DNA from: Candidatus Zixiibacteriota bacterium
GTDB taxonomy: Bacteria > Zixibacteria > MSB-5A5 > SM23-73-2
DNA length: 61,578 nucleotides
Assembly: GCA_030615745.1 (NCBI GenBank)
Contig: JAUWYR010000010.1
Location: 1-61,578 of the forward strand
Direction: 5' to 3'
Shown here: positions 43,756-51,733 of the stretch, piece after piece
Layout of the letters: each line of letters begins with the position of its first letter
Numbering within the stretch: position 1 is the first letter of the stretch
Notes under the pieces: generated by a model
Database searches by the model: none
Told to the model about the DNA's origin: nothing
Seen by the model: the letters and a program-made list of their open reading frames with translations, nothing else
Program-made: the position numbers and the translations under genes

Positions 43756-44025
43756 TTTTCCCCTCCTGTTTAAGGTCAGGACTGAGCAAATTCTATTCCT
43801 CTTATATATTTGAATTCAATATTATTATAACTCAAAGATAAAAAAAGTCAAGGAAAATCCTTGAAACTTTTCAGCTCTGTCGGGAGTTACCTCCCGACAG
43901 AATCTTAGGCGTCAGGAGGAAATTCCTGACGCCACTAATTAAAAAATAAATCTGATTTTTTATTTAACTTGTTTTTCTGGTTAAAAAATATTATATTTAA
44001 AAAAACAAAAATGGTTTTTTAGAAG

Positions 44026-45156
44026 ATGAGATTTGTTCATATTTCTGATTCACATCTTGGGGCACAGACTTTCACGAGAAAGCTATCTCCATCCGGGATT
44101 AACCAGAGGGAGGAGGATATTTGCAACTCTTTTTCCTTTGCAATTGATAAAATCACAGAACTCAAGCCAGATTTTGTGCTTCACTCAGGGGACCTTTTCC
44201 ACTCAGTTAGACCAACCAATAGGATTGTTCATTTTGGTATCCAAGAATTATTAAAATTAAAATTAGCTAATATCCCTGTGGTGATTATATCGGGGAATCA
44301 CGATACACCTAAACAGACCGGAGTTGGCTCTGTGTTCAGACTTTTTACACTTTTTGATGGTATTTACCCTGTTTATAAAGACAGTTATGAAAAAATCAAA
44401 ATAAAGGATACTACAGTCCATGCGATACCTCACTGTGTTAAAAAAGAAAACTTTCAAGAAGAGTTAGAAAAAATAGAACTTGAATCAGATACAAAATATA
44501 ATATTTTGATGTTACACGGTGTTGTGGCTGGGATACCTGAATTCTCAATGGGAGAGCTATCTGAACAGGAGATATCGAGTTCATATTTTAAAGTTGGCTT
44601 CGATTATGTTGCCTTGGGTCATTACCACAGATTCTGTGAAGTTGATGAAAATATTTATTATGCTGGTTCAACTGAGAGGCTTTCGATGGCTGAATTAGGT
44701 GAAGAAAAGGGATTTTTGGAAATAGATTTAAAGGAAAAGAAAGTGAAGTTTCATCAGGTCTCCACAAGGGATATGATTGAACTTTTAGAGGTCGATGCAA
44801 CATCTTTTGATCCGGATGAAATCTACAAAAAGATTAAACAAGGGATTTTTTCACAAGAGATAAAGGAGAAGATAGTGAGATTGAGGGTGAAAAATATTGA
44901 CCCTTATGTTTACAACTCATTGAGCTTCAGAAAAATTGCAGAGTTGAAAAAGGAGGCATTCTACTTTGATTTGAAACTCGAAAGAAAAGAAGAAAAGGGA
45001 AAAGAATTTTTAGCCAAACCATCGATTGGAAAGTTAAATTTAGAATTTGAGGAATATATCAAAAATTTGGTGATCGAAGGACTGGATAAAGATAAGCTTT
45101 TGGAATTGGGTCTTGGGTATCTTTTGCAGGAAAAGAAGGTGGTAGGTGATAGGTAG
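44026..45156 (+). CDS. sbcD: Exonuclease SbcCD nuclease subunit (Mre11-like)
   Basis: The 376-residue product has the phosphoesterase motifs ISDSHLGAQ (Asp, His), SGDLFH, SGNHDTP, LMLHGVVAG and LGHYHRF that bind two manganese ions. With SbcC it trims hairpins and blocked double-strand ends. The C-terminal residues KKVVGDR and the stop codon are encoded by a TAGGTGN heptamer array. The sbcC gene follows after 19 bases, so they form an operon. Upstream DNA is AT-rich with a weak start region. Confidence 0.93.
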   Translation: MRFVHISDSHLGAQTFTRKLSPSGINQREEDICNSFSFAIDKITELKPDFVLHSGDLFHSVRPTNRIVHFGIQELLKLKLANIPVVIISGNHDTPKQTGVGSVFRLFTLFDGIYPVYKDSYEKIKIKDTTVHAIPHCVKKENFQEELEKIELESDTKYNILMLHGVVAGIPEFSMGELSEQEISSSYFKVGFDYVALGHYHRFCEVDENIYYAGSTERLSMAELGEEKGFLEIDLKEKKVKFHQVSTRDMIELLEVDATSFDPDEIYKKIKQGIFSQEIKEKIVRLRVKNIDPYVYNSLSFRKIAELKKEAFYFDLKLERKEEKGKEFLAKPSIGKLNLEFEEYIKNLVIEGLDKDKLLELGLGYLLQEKKVVGDR

Positions 45157-45175
45157 TAGGTGATAGGGGAAAAGG

Positions 45176-47569
45176 ATGTATTTGAGAGGTATTCAGCTTG
45201 AAAATTACAGGAGATTTGAGTCCTCCCAGACTGAGTTTCCTGATGGAATAGTTGGGATACTTGGTAACAACGGAGCAGGCAAGTCAACTTTGGTGGAGGC
45301 ATTAGCCTGGGCTTTATACGGGAATGAGGCTTCGAGAACAGGAAAGGATGAGATAAAAAGAATCACAGCAAGACCTTCTGATGTTTGCAGGGTGATTTTA
45401 GACTTCCAGATCCAGGGGGATAACTTCAGGGTTGTTAGACAGCTCAAAGGAAAATCTAATACTGCTGATGCCTCAGTCATTGTGAACAATAAAATCTGCG
45501 CCAGAGGAACAAGCGCTGTTACAGATTTTGTTGCAAAAAGTCTGGAAATGGATTATCGTGCATTCATCACCAGCTTCTATGCTCCCCAAAAAGAGCTTAA
45601 CATCCTCTCAGATTTTCAACCATACAGGCGCAAAGAGCTTTTAGCAAGGATGTTAGGGATTGAGAACATCGATTTTGCTTTAAAAAATTTAAGAACTGAC
45701 AAAAGGGAAATAGAGATAAAAACAGAGCTTATGGAGCTGCATCTGAAAGACAAAGATAAGTTAGCTCTGGAGAAAAGAGAAAGAGAGTTGAGAGTTGAAA
45801 ACTTAGAAAGTGAGATAATCAAAAAGAGAGCAAATTTTGCTGAATTAAAAGAAGAATTTGAGAGATTTGAAGATAAAGTCAAGAAGTTGAGAGAAAAATT
45901 TGAGGAATATAATCTTTTAGAGAAAAAACTGACTGAGAAAAGAACTGAAAAGAAAGGTCTTTTATCCCAGCTTGAAAATAATGAGGATGAAAGAAAAAGA
46001 CTTTTGAGTTTATCAGACGAAAAAGAAAGCCTAAAACCTAAGGTCTCTTTTTACAAAAAGACAAAAGGGACTCTTGAAGAACTTGAGGAAAAAAGGGTTA
46101 AAGCTGAAAGAGAAAAGATGATTCAGGAGCAGATTTTGAATTTAGGCAAATCTATTAAAGTTTTTGAAAATCGTTTAAAAGAACTCGATTTAAAACTCAA
46201 GGAAGGGGAAAATATTCCCAACAGATTAAACAGATTAAAAGATGAACTGGATCAAACCGAAAAAGATTTAGAAGATACAAGAAAAACCTATGTCTATTTT
46301 CAAACATCTTACAAATCTTTATCCGCTGAAAGAGCAAAGCTGAAAAAACAGCTTGAGAATATAGAAGAGCTTGGTCCAGATTCTGTGTGCGACCGTTGCT
46401 TAAGACCTATGGGAGATGATTATGAAAAGATCAGATCCCATCTTTTAAATGAACAAAACCAGATAGATGAAAAGTTAAATAGTTTAAAAGGGAAAAAAGA
46501 AAAGAAAGAAATTAGTGGTGTAAAGTTGAAAGAAAAGAGAGTTGAGATAGAGAAAGAGAAAGAGAAAATTCAAAAAATCCTGGAAGAATTTTTAAAATTA
46601 AAAGGGGAGAAGGAAAGTCTTGAAAAATCGCTTACAGAAAAACAAAAAGATTTAACCTCCTTAGAAGAAGTACTGAAAAGAAAAGGTTTTGTCGAATATG
46701 ATAATATCTTGCACCAGAATTTAAAAAAGGAATTTAAGGAGCTGGAAAAAATTAAAGAGAAATATACCCGGATAGAACAGGATATAAAAAAACTTCCAGA
46801 ATTAGAGGAAAAGATAAGAGATTTGAGAAAGAGGGTTGAGAACTTTGAAAGAGAAGAAAAAGAGCTAAATGATAAAATAGAGGGACTTTCTTTTTCTGAG
46901 AATGAGTTTAAAGAAAATCAAAAAGAGTTAGAACAGAAAAAAGAAACCCTACATCAGTTAGAACTTTGTTTGAAGGATATCTTACATCAGAAAGAGATGA
47001 GCCTGAAAGAAGTGGAGAGACTGGAGAAAGAGATAGAGAGGGCGAAAGAAATTGAGAAAGAGAAAAGAGATTTGAGTAAAGAGAGATTGTATTTGGAAAA
47101 GCTCGATATAATATTTTCCGATTTCAAAGTCTCCTTGATAGACCGGATAAAGCCAACCTTATCCTCTTATGCCAAAGAGCTTTTTGTAGAGCTCACCGAT
47201 GGAAGATATCTTGATTTTGAATTGGATGAGGATTATGAGATTTTCATATATGACCAGGGCGAGAGGTTTTCAGTGGAGCGTTTTTCCGGTGGTGAAAAAG
47301 ATTTAGCCAATTTGTGTTTAAGACTTGCGATCTCTTTGATGATCTCAGAGTCATCCGGAGTTGATTTCTCATTTATAATATTGGATGAGATCTTCGGCTC
47401 ACAGGATCAGTCCAGAAAAGAGAATATCTTAAATGGATTAGCAAGGTTGAAAAACAGGTTCAGGCAGATATTTTTGATCACTCATATTGATGACATAAAA
47501 GACTCAGTGGAGAATCTGATTTTGGTAACAGAGAACGAGGATGGGACAAGCCAGCTGGTGCTGCAATAA
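45176..47569 (+). CDS. sbcC: Exonuclease SbcCD ATPase subunit (Rad50-like)
   Basis: The 797-residue product has an N-terminal half-ATPase with Walker A GNNGAGKST near residue 28, two long coiled-coil arms (about 180-410 and 430-660) separated by the zinc hook VCDRCLRPMG, and a C-terminal half with signature FSGGEKDLANL and Walker B FIILDEIFG. It binds DNA ends and drives SbcD. Length is at the short end for the family (800-1050) because the arms are short. Several coiled-coil stretches are encoded by GAGATTT/GAGAGTT-like heptamer DNA. It partners sbcD directly upstream. Confidence 0.93.
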   Translation: MYLRGIQLENYRRFESSQTEFPDGIVGILGNNGAGKSTLVEALAWALYGNEASRTGKDEIKRITARPSDVCRVILDFQIQGDNFRVVRQLKGKSNTADASVIVNNKICARGTSAVTDFVAKSLEMDYRAFITSFYAPQKELNILSDFQPYRRKELLARMLGIENIDFALKNLRTDKREIEIKTELMELHLKDKDKLALEKRERELRVENLESEIIKKRANFAELKEEFERFEDKVKKLREKFEEYNLLEKKLTEKRTEKKGLLSQLENNEDERKRLLSLSDEKESLKPKVSFYKKTKGTLEELEEKRVKAEREKMIQEQILNLGKSIKVFENRLKELDLKLKEGENIPNRLNRLKDELDQTEKDLEDTRKTYVYFQTSYKSLSAERAKLKKQLENIEELGPDSVCDRCLRPMGDDYEKIRSHLLNEQNQIDEKLNSLKGKKEKKEISGVKLKEKRVEIEKEKEKIQKILEEFLKLKGEKESLEKSLTEKQKDLTSLEEVLKRKGFVEYDNILHQNLKKEFKELEKIKEKYTRIEQDIKKLPELEEKIRDLRKRVENFEREEKELNDKIEGLSFSENEFKENQKELEQKKETLHQLELCLKDILHQKEMSLKEVERLEKEIERAKEIEKEKRDLSKERLYLEKLDIIFSDFKVSLIDRIKPTLSSYAKELFVELTDGRYLDFELDEDYEIFIYDQGERFSVERFSGGEKDLANLCLRLAISLMISESSGVDFSFIILDEIFGSQDQSRKENILNGLARLKNRFRQIFLITHIDDIKDSVENLILVTENEDGTSQLVLQ

Positions 47570-47584
47570 TATATCTTAAGTTCT

Positions 47585-47637
47585 GGCGGGGTACCCTTAC
47601 CCCGCCGTTTTTGTCAAGGGTGAGGGCACCCTTGACA
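47585..47637. repeat. Two-hairpin module
   Basis: GGCGGGGTAC/TACCCCGCC at 47585-47606 and GTCAAGGGTG/CACCCTTGAC at 47613-47637, as in the other copies in the window; it could double as terminator of sbcC. Confidence 0.75.
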
Positions 47638-47658
47638 AACCAGATGATGGCCGTTTTC

Positions 47659-47756
47659 GGTCAAGGGTGAGGACACCCTTGGGAAACTGCCTCCTTTTGT
47701 TGCTGCCGAATTTATAATTCGGTAGTTCTTTGCTGAATTTCAAATTCAGCAATAAC
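47659..47756. repeat. 98-bp direct repeat, left copy
   Basis: It matches 50072-50169 at 96 of 98 positions in the same orientation. It contains TCAAGGGTG/CACCCTTG and the twin hairpins CCGAATT/AATTCGG and GCTGAATTT/AAATTCAGC. The two copies bracket the AIPR gene and its small neighbour. Confidence 0.92.
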
Positions 47757-47780
47757 ACTGGCGAGGTTGCTCTGTATTAC

Positions 47781-48044
47781 TTACTGTTTCCCAAAAAATG
47801 AAGTTATATCAAAGAATATTGTTTTCCTTGTTCCATCAGGAAATCTCAAGTCCATTTTATCGTAGCATTTGTTATCCTTCTTAATAAAAGATTGCATATC
47901 TAGTTCCCAATCTTTTTCAAGCTTTCCAAATTTTGTTTCAAGATATCTGTACTCTGCAAGTACACCTTCAAACTTATTTTTCGCATCTAAGATTATAATT
48001 GCTTCCTCTATTGATACACCACTTCTTTCTACATACCTTACCAT
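47781..48044 (-). CDS. Small protein of unknown function next to the AIPR gene
   Basis: The 87-residue product (N-terminus VRYVERSGVSIEEAIIILDA, a helical LETKFGKLEKDWELD middle and a C-terminal RFPDGTRKTIFFDITSFFG strand pair) starts with ATG after a strong AAGGAGG. It is downstream of the AIPR gene in the same direction, within the same pair of direct repeats. No family is recognised. Its place suggests an accessory or neutraliser of the AIPR protein, or an independent cassette, since an attC-like site lies between them. Confidence 0.7.
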   Translation of the reverse strand: MVRYVERSGVSIEEAIIILDAKNKFEGVLAEYRYLETKFGKLEKDWELDMQSFIKKDNKCYDKMDLRFPDGTRKTIFFDITSFFGKQ

Positions 48045-48073
48045 TTCTTATTCCTCCTTAATTGAATAATGTC

Positions 48074-48134
48074 ACCTAATGTTGGCAGCATAAAAGAAGT
48101 CCGCCGAAGCGAATCTGCGTAAATGCTGTTAGGC
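48074..48134 (-). other. Integron attC-like site (tentative)
   Basis: Read on the minus strand it runs from GCCTAAC (fits RYYYAAC) to ATTAGGT (one mismatch to GTTRRRY) over 61 bp, with an imperfect internal palindrome AGCAT...ATGCT and a TTCG-like centre next to GCGGAC. A second GCCTAAC is at 48153-48159. It lies after the AIPR gene and before the 87-residue gene, as attC sites do between cassettes. No integrase is in the window. Confidence 0.35.
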
Positions 48135-48197
48135 ACGAACCTTCTATGTTGTGTTAGGCGACCGTTTTGGTAGGCCATAATATCTCTCATACCTTTT

Positions 48198-49868
48198 CTA
48201 TATTGAGCCATAATTAGTTTTGAAAGCTTCTTTGAATTTATCAAATCCTTCCCTTGATTTAGCGCTTTTAGGTAGTTCAAATCCACCCCCAATACTCTGA
48301 AGATTTGTATATGCTAACTTACAAGCTTGTAAAGTCTTTTCTCTCCTCTCATTGAAGATCTGTTCCGCAAATTTATCAGCATCTCTATGATTCAACTTAT
48401 CTAATTCTATTTTCTCTACCGCGCATGCCTGTTTAAATGCCCATAGTGTATGGTACATCAATGCCAATGGTATAAAAGATGGGATTTGTTTTATGTGATT
48501 CCTAACTAACTGTAATAATTTATGAGATAGGAGATATTGAGACAACAATTTGTTAATTTCTTCTTCTTTATCGCCAAGAATTGTCTTTGGGAAAACATTC
48601 TCATAATAATCATTTTTGCTAAAAACTTCATTTACACGAGAATATGCTGTATATGGTTCATCCATATAGAAAGGTACATAAGCTTGAGCAAGGTCTTTCA
48701 TGAAGATCGTTTTCTCGGTCTTTTTAATTCTTATTCCACGACGACGAATATACAAATACCCAATATCTTTAAATTTTTGTTCCAATGTCTTTTGAACTCT
48801 ATCCACAGATCTCAAATCTCTTGTATTAGTTGGATTCTGACTGTTAGCGGCTAATGTTATCCTCCCTATTAAATCAAACTTATCGGGCTCAGGTATTTTA
48901 CTTAGGTTGACCACCTTCAACAAAATTCCAACATCGGTTAAGGTGAAGACAGATTTGTTAATATCACTTACTATGTGAGCTGTTTGCGCCCCGTTAACTA
49001 TTGAGAAATTTTTAAAAATAATTTTATTTTCTTCTTCCTCAAAATCTTCACATACACCCACTATACCGTTGTTATAAAACCAGAACAGCTTTCGTTCTTC
49101 CTCATCTTCAAGAGTTTTTCTAATTCCTTTATTGATATTCCCTCGAAAACCGAGAAATCTTCGGACGTTATTCTCAAATAAATCTTCCGCGAACTTCTCT
49201 ACAAAATCACCAAGTTTGGGGCCATCTATGGTGAGTACGGCCGCTGACTTATCATGTTTTATAAAGAATTCATCTTTGTAAAGTGGGAAAGATACATTCT
49301 CGATTCCCGGTAGTTCTCCAAGAACTTCGGATATAGTACGAAAATCAAATATTTTAAATTCTGCTTCAATACCAAGACCCCTTTCTTCCAGAAATTTCTC
49401 TAAGTTTCTTAAGTGCTTCTTCTCAACCTTTCTTTTTTCTTCCTTAGTGGTTCCAACTTTAGCCGAAGTAATAAAAACTGCATTAAGTTTTAAATCATCT
49501 GTAGCCATAAGGGGCTCCACTTCAAGTTTTTTAATCTTCTCATCCAATCTGGGAGCTGGCTTCTTCCTTTCGCCGGCTACGTACTTTATTCCTCTTATTA
49601 AATCTCTTATCCCGTTCTCAAGCGTATTGCTGTCGATATTTTCTGTATATTTACTCTGTAGAAGTAAGAGTTCTTTATCCTCCTTGTTGGGATAGATTAC
49701 GTCGATCCCTCCATCATAAGGTCCATCAGTTATGTATTCTTCTGCTTCTTCTCGGCTTAGATCCTTTAACTCCTCAAGTACAAAGTAGATGAAAGCCTTG
49801 TGTTCTTCCAACCCCACTTCTTCTGAACATTCCTTAACCCTCTGTTTAAGATCCTCAAAGGTTATCAT
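48198..49868 (-). CDS. AIPR-family abortive phage infection protein with nuclease-like N-terminus
   Basis: The 556-residue product matches the AIPR family (PF10592 type): NNVRRFLGFRGNINKGIRKTL, then FWFYNNGIVGVCEDF, FSIVNGAQTAHIV and LAANSQNPTNTRDLRSVD. The N-terminal 100 residues contain DGPYDGGIDVIYPN followed by LLLLQSKYTE, the Asp...Gln-x-Lys pattern of PD-(D/E)xK restriction-type nucleases. AIPR proteins protect against phage, often by abortive infection. The gene sits between 98-bp direct repeats with one small neighbour, like a mobile defence islet. AGGTAAG precedes the ATG. Confidence 0.88.
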   Translation of the reverse strand: MITFEDLKQRVKECSEEVGLEEHKAFIYFVLEELKDLSREEAEEYITDGPYDGGIDVIYPNKEDKELLLLQSKYTENIDSNTLENGIRDLIRGIKYVAGERKKPAPRLDEKIKKLEVEPLMATDDLKLNAVFITSAKVGTTKEEKRKVEKKHLRNLEKFLEERGLGIEAEFKIFDFRTISEVLGELPGIENVSFPLYKDEFFIKHDKSAAVLTIDGPKLGDFVEKFAEDLFENNVRRFLGFRGNINKGIRKTLEDEEERKLFWFYNNGIVGVCEDFEEEENKIIFKNFSIVNGAQTAHIVSDINKSVFTLTDVGILLKVVNLSKIPEPDKFDLIGRITLAANSQNPTNTRDLRSVDRVQKTLEQKFKDIGYLYIRRRGIRIKKTEKTIFMKDLAQAYVPFYMDEPYTAYSRVNEVFSKNDYYENVFPKTILGDKEEEINKLLSQYLLSHKLLQLVRNHIKQIPSFIPLALMYHTLWAFKQACAVEKIELDKLNHRDADKFAEQIFNERREKTLQACKLAYTNLQSIGGGFELPKSAKSREGFDKFKEAFKTNYGSI

Positions 49869-50071
49869 ATTTTCTTACCTCCATATTGGCATGCAAAATG
49901 TCATCTAACATTGTTTATCATCGCTTAATATTGTTAACAGAAAAAATTAAAAAGTCAAGTCATTTTTAAAACTTTTTCAGGAAAGTTGGAAGGATACCTT
50001 GAATGTGTTTGAAATAGCTATTAAAATGGCTCTCCACATGTTATGGCGGGATACCTCATCCCGCTATTTTT
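49869..50071. repeat. Upstream of AIPR gene; two-hairpin module
   Basis: 49869-50040 is AT-rich and holds the presumed AIPR promoter region without a clear consensus. 50044-50066 is a GGCGGGATA/TCCCGC hairpin, first half of the module whose second half opens the right 98-bp repeat. Confidence 0.55.
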
Positions 50072-50169
50072 GGTCAAGGGTGAGGGCACCCTTGGGAAAC
50101 TGCCTCCTTTTGTTGCTGCCGAATTTATAATTCGGTAGTTCTTTGCTGAATTTCAAATTCAGCAACAAC
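50072..50169. repeat. 98-bp direct repeat, right copy
   Basis: Second copy of 47659-47756 (96/98 identical). Beyond it, 50218-50290 repeats DNA seen at 4.3-4.5 kb, including CTTTTGGATG/CATCCAAAAG, there without the inserted palindrome. Confidence 0.92.
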
Positions 50170-50384
50170 AGTTAATATGGTTAATGGTTGATGGTTCATA
50201 GTTTCTCCACCCTCTACCCAGCTCGGACAGGGGTTCAACCTCTGTCCGAACAGAATCTTTTGGATGATAACATCCAAAAGGAGCAAAGGGAACTTTTTGA
50301 GAACACATTGAATATATGATTGTCGATTTTAGAAAATCGACCTACTCTTGCTTTCTAATGATTTTTTTTATTTCGAAAAAATTC

Positions 50385-50413
50385 TTGACAAAGAAGTTTT
50401 CTTTTTTTAGAAT
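50385..50413 (+). promoter_or_regulatory. Sigma-70 promoter of the first WYL gene
   Basis: TTGACA (50385-50390), 17 bp, TAGAAT (50408-50413). The ATG is 98 bases downstream; a GTCGATTTT/AAAATCGAC hairpin precedes it at about 50322-50341. Confidence 0.6.
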
Positions 50414-50510
50414 GTTGAAAGAATAATTAGTTTTCTTGAAGCAGTTTTTTTATTTTTTGGTTTTAAAAAGTATTGTAACATTAGGGGGTTAGTAAAGAAA
50501 AGGGAAGGGC

Positions 50511-51464
50511 ATGTCGAAATATGATCGTCTTTTATATATTCTTAATCTTCTCCGCACCAGAAGAGGTTTAAAAGCCTTTGATCTTGCAAAGGAGTGTGAA
50601 GTATCTGAAAGAACTATCTATCGCGATATAATAGATTTGTCCTCAGCCAACATCCCTATCTATTTTGATGATGGATATAAATTTTTAACCGATGCTTTCC
50701 TACCCCCTTTGAATTTCAGCTTAGAAGATTATCTTTTATTAAAATCGAGTCTTACCTCCTCCCCTTTATTCCAGAAAAGCCCAAAAACTTTACCAGCCAA
50801 AAGGGTTTTAACCAAAATAGAAGCAAATCTTAGCTCCCAGTTGAAAAACAAAATAGAGGCAACCAGAGAACCCACTAAGATAGAGTTGAAACAGACCTCC
50901 GATTTCTCAAAATCGACTTTATGGTTCAACATCATCGAACAGTCGATCTTAAATCATAAAAGTATAAAAATCACATACGAATCTTTAGAGTCAGGTAAGA
51001 GGTTAAGGGAAGTCGATCCTTATTCTTTAGTCTTCAGAAGACACGCCTGGTATTTGATAGGTTTCTGTCACCTGAGATGTCAGATAAGAATCTTCAGGCT
51101 TAATCGAATAAAAAAAATAACATTACTTGACAAGGAATTCAAAAGGAAACCCGATTTTTCTTTATCAGATTTTTTCAAAGATAGCTGGGAGATTTTTCAA
51201 GGGGAGCTGAAAAAGGTGGAGGTTAGATTCTATGGTAAGGCAGTTAAGGTCATAGAATCAGGAGATTATCATCCCTCAGAGAGGGTTAAGAAGTTAAAGG
51301 ATGGTTCTGTAATCTATAATGTGAAAGTTAAAGGGACCGATGAGATCCTGAGGTGGATTTTAGGATTTGGCGAAGATGCAGAGGTCTTAAAACCAGAAGA
51401 ACTGAGGGAAAAGTTGAAATCTATAGCAGTTAGATTGCATAATCTTTATCAAAAGACTCCTTAG
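50511..51464 (+). CDS. WYL-domain transcriptional regulator (copy A)
   Basis: The 317-residue product has an N-terminal HTH_11 domain (LRTRRGLKAFDLAKECEVSERTIYRDIIDL) and a WYL ligand-binding domain around KITYESLESGKRLREVDPYSLVFRRHAWYLIGFC, then a WCX tail (FYGKAVKVIESGDYHPSERV...ILRWILGFGEDAEV). WYL regulators often sense nucleotides or DNA damage and control defence and mobile elements. It is a clear paralogue of the gene at 53361 and lies 2.4 kb from the AIPR gene. The ribosome site is GAAGGG. Confidence 0.9.
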   Translation: MSKYDRLLYILNLLRTRRGLKAFDLAKECEVSERTIYRDIIDLSSANIPIYFDDGYKFLTDAFLPPLNFSLEDYLLLKSSLTSSPLFQKSPKTLPAKRVLTKIEANLSSQLKNKIEATREPTKIELKQTSDFSKSTLWFNIIEQSILNHKSIKITYESLESGKRLREVDPYSLVFRRHAWYLIGFCHLRCQIRIFRLNRIKKITLLDKEFKRKPDFSLSDFFKDSWEIFQGELKKVEVRFYGKAVKVIESGDYHPSERVKKLKDGSVIYNVKVKGTDEILRWILGFGEDAEVLKPEELREKLKSIAVRLHNLYQKTP

Positions 51465-51613
51465 GTGAAAACTGAGGGATGAATTTTCAAAAAATAAGGA
51501 GGAGAGGTAATTGAAAGAATACCTGAATATGTGTTAGGTTTATAATAATCATTCCTCTTTTGTGAAGAATTACACAGCCTTTTAGGTGGTAAGAGGATTT
51601 ACCAGGAGGAAAG

Positions 51614-51673
51614 ATGAAGAACGAGCCTTCAAAAAATAGGGGGGAGATTGAAAGAATCCGAGAAAAGATATAA
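51614..51673 (+). CDS. Possible 19-residue leader peptide
   Basis: ATG follows AGGAGG by 4-5 bases and opens the frame MKNEPSKNRGEIERIREKI to a TAA 60 bases before the NtrC-like gene. The DNA around TTCAAAAAATAGG...GATTGAAAGAAT repeats, degenerately, a stretch at about 51487-51520 just after the WYL gene. It may be a leader that couples translation, or a remnant. Evidence is the strong ribosome site only. Confidence 0.3.
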   Translation: MKNEPSKNRGEIERIREKI

Positions 51674-51733
51674 GTTTTTGCTAAAGGGAATTTCTTTTTT
51701 TAAGTGCGTATGCATCAAGAGAAAGGAATTTTT

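Larger units (their letters stand above)
40309..43935. repeat. Tandem duplication of a gene with both flanks
   Basis: The genes at 40379 and 42193 share their upstream regions (41927-42107 and 43756-43935, including the hairpins TGTCGGGAG/CTCCCGACA and GTCAGGAG/CTCCTGAC) and their downstream flanks (40309-40378 and 42120-42192, CACCTTG...GGGCAAGG...TACGATTATTTCACTGTTTA). The unit is about 1.83 kb. Confidence 0.9.

Noticed and set aside
43757-43830. Sigma-54 promoter for the propeller genes (AGGAATAGAATTTGCT on the minus strand)
   Set aside because: Spacing is correct but the -24 box matches only GG; conservation between the two copies only reflects their recent duplication.
48038-48292. 84-residue minus-strand frame overlapping the AIPR gene end
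   Set aside because: It overlaps the AIPR gene, has no ribosome site and is mostly a translation of the attC-like palindrome.
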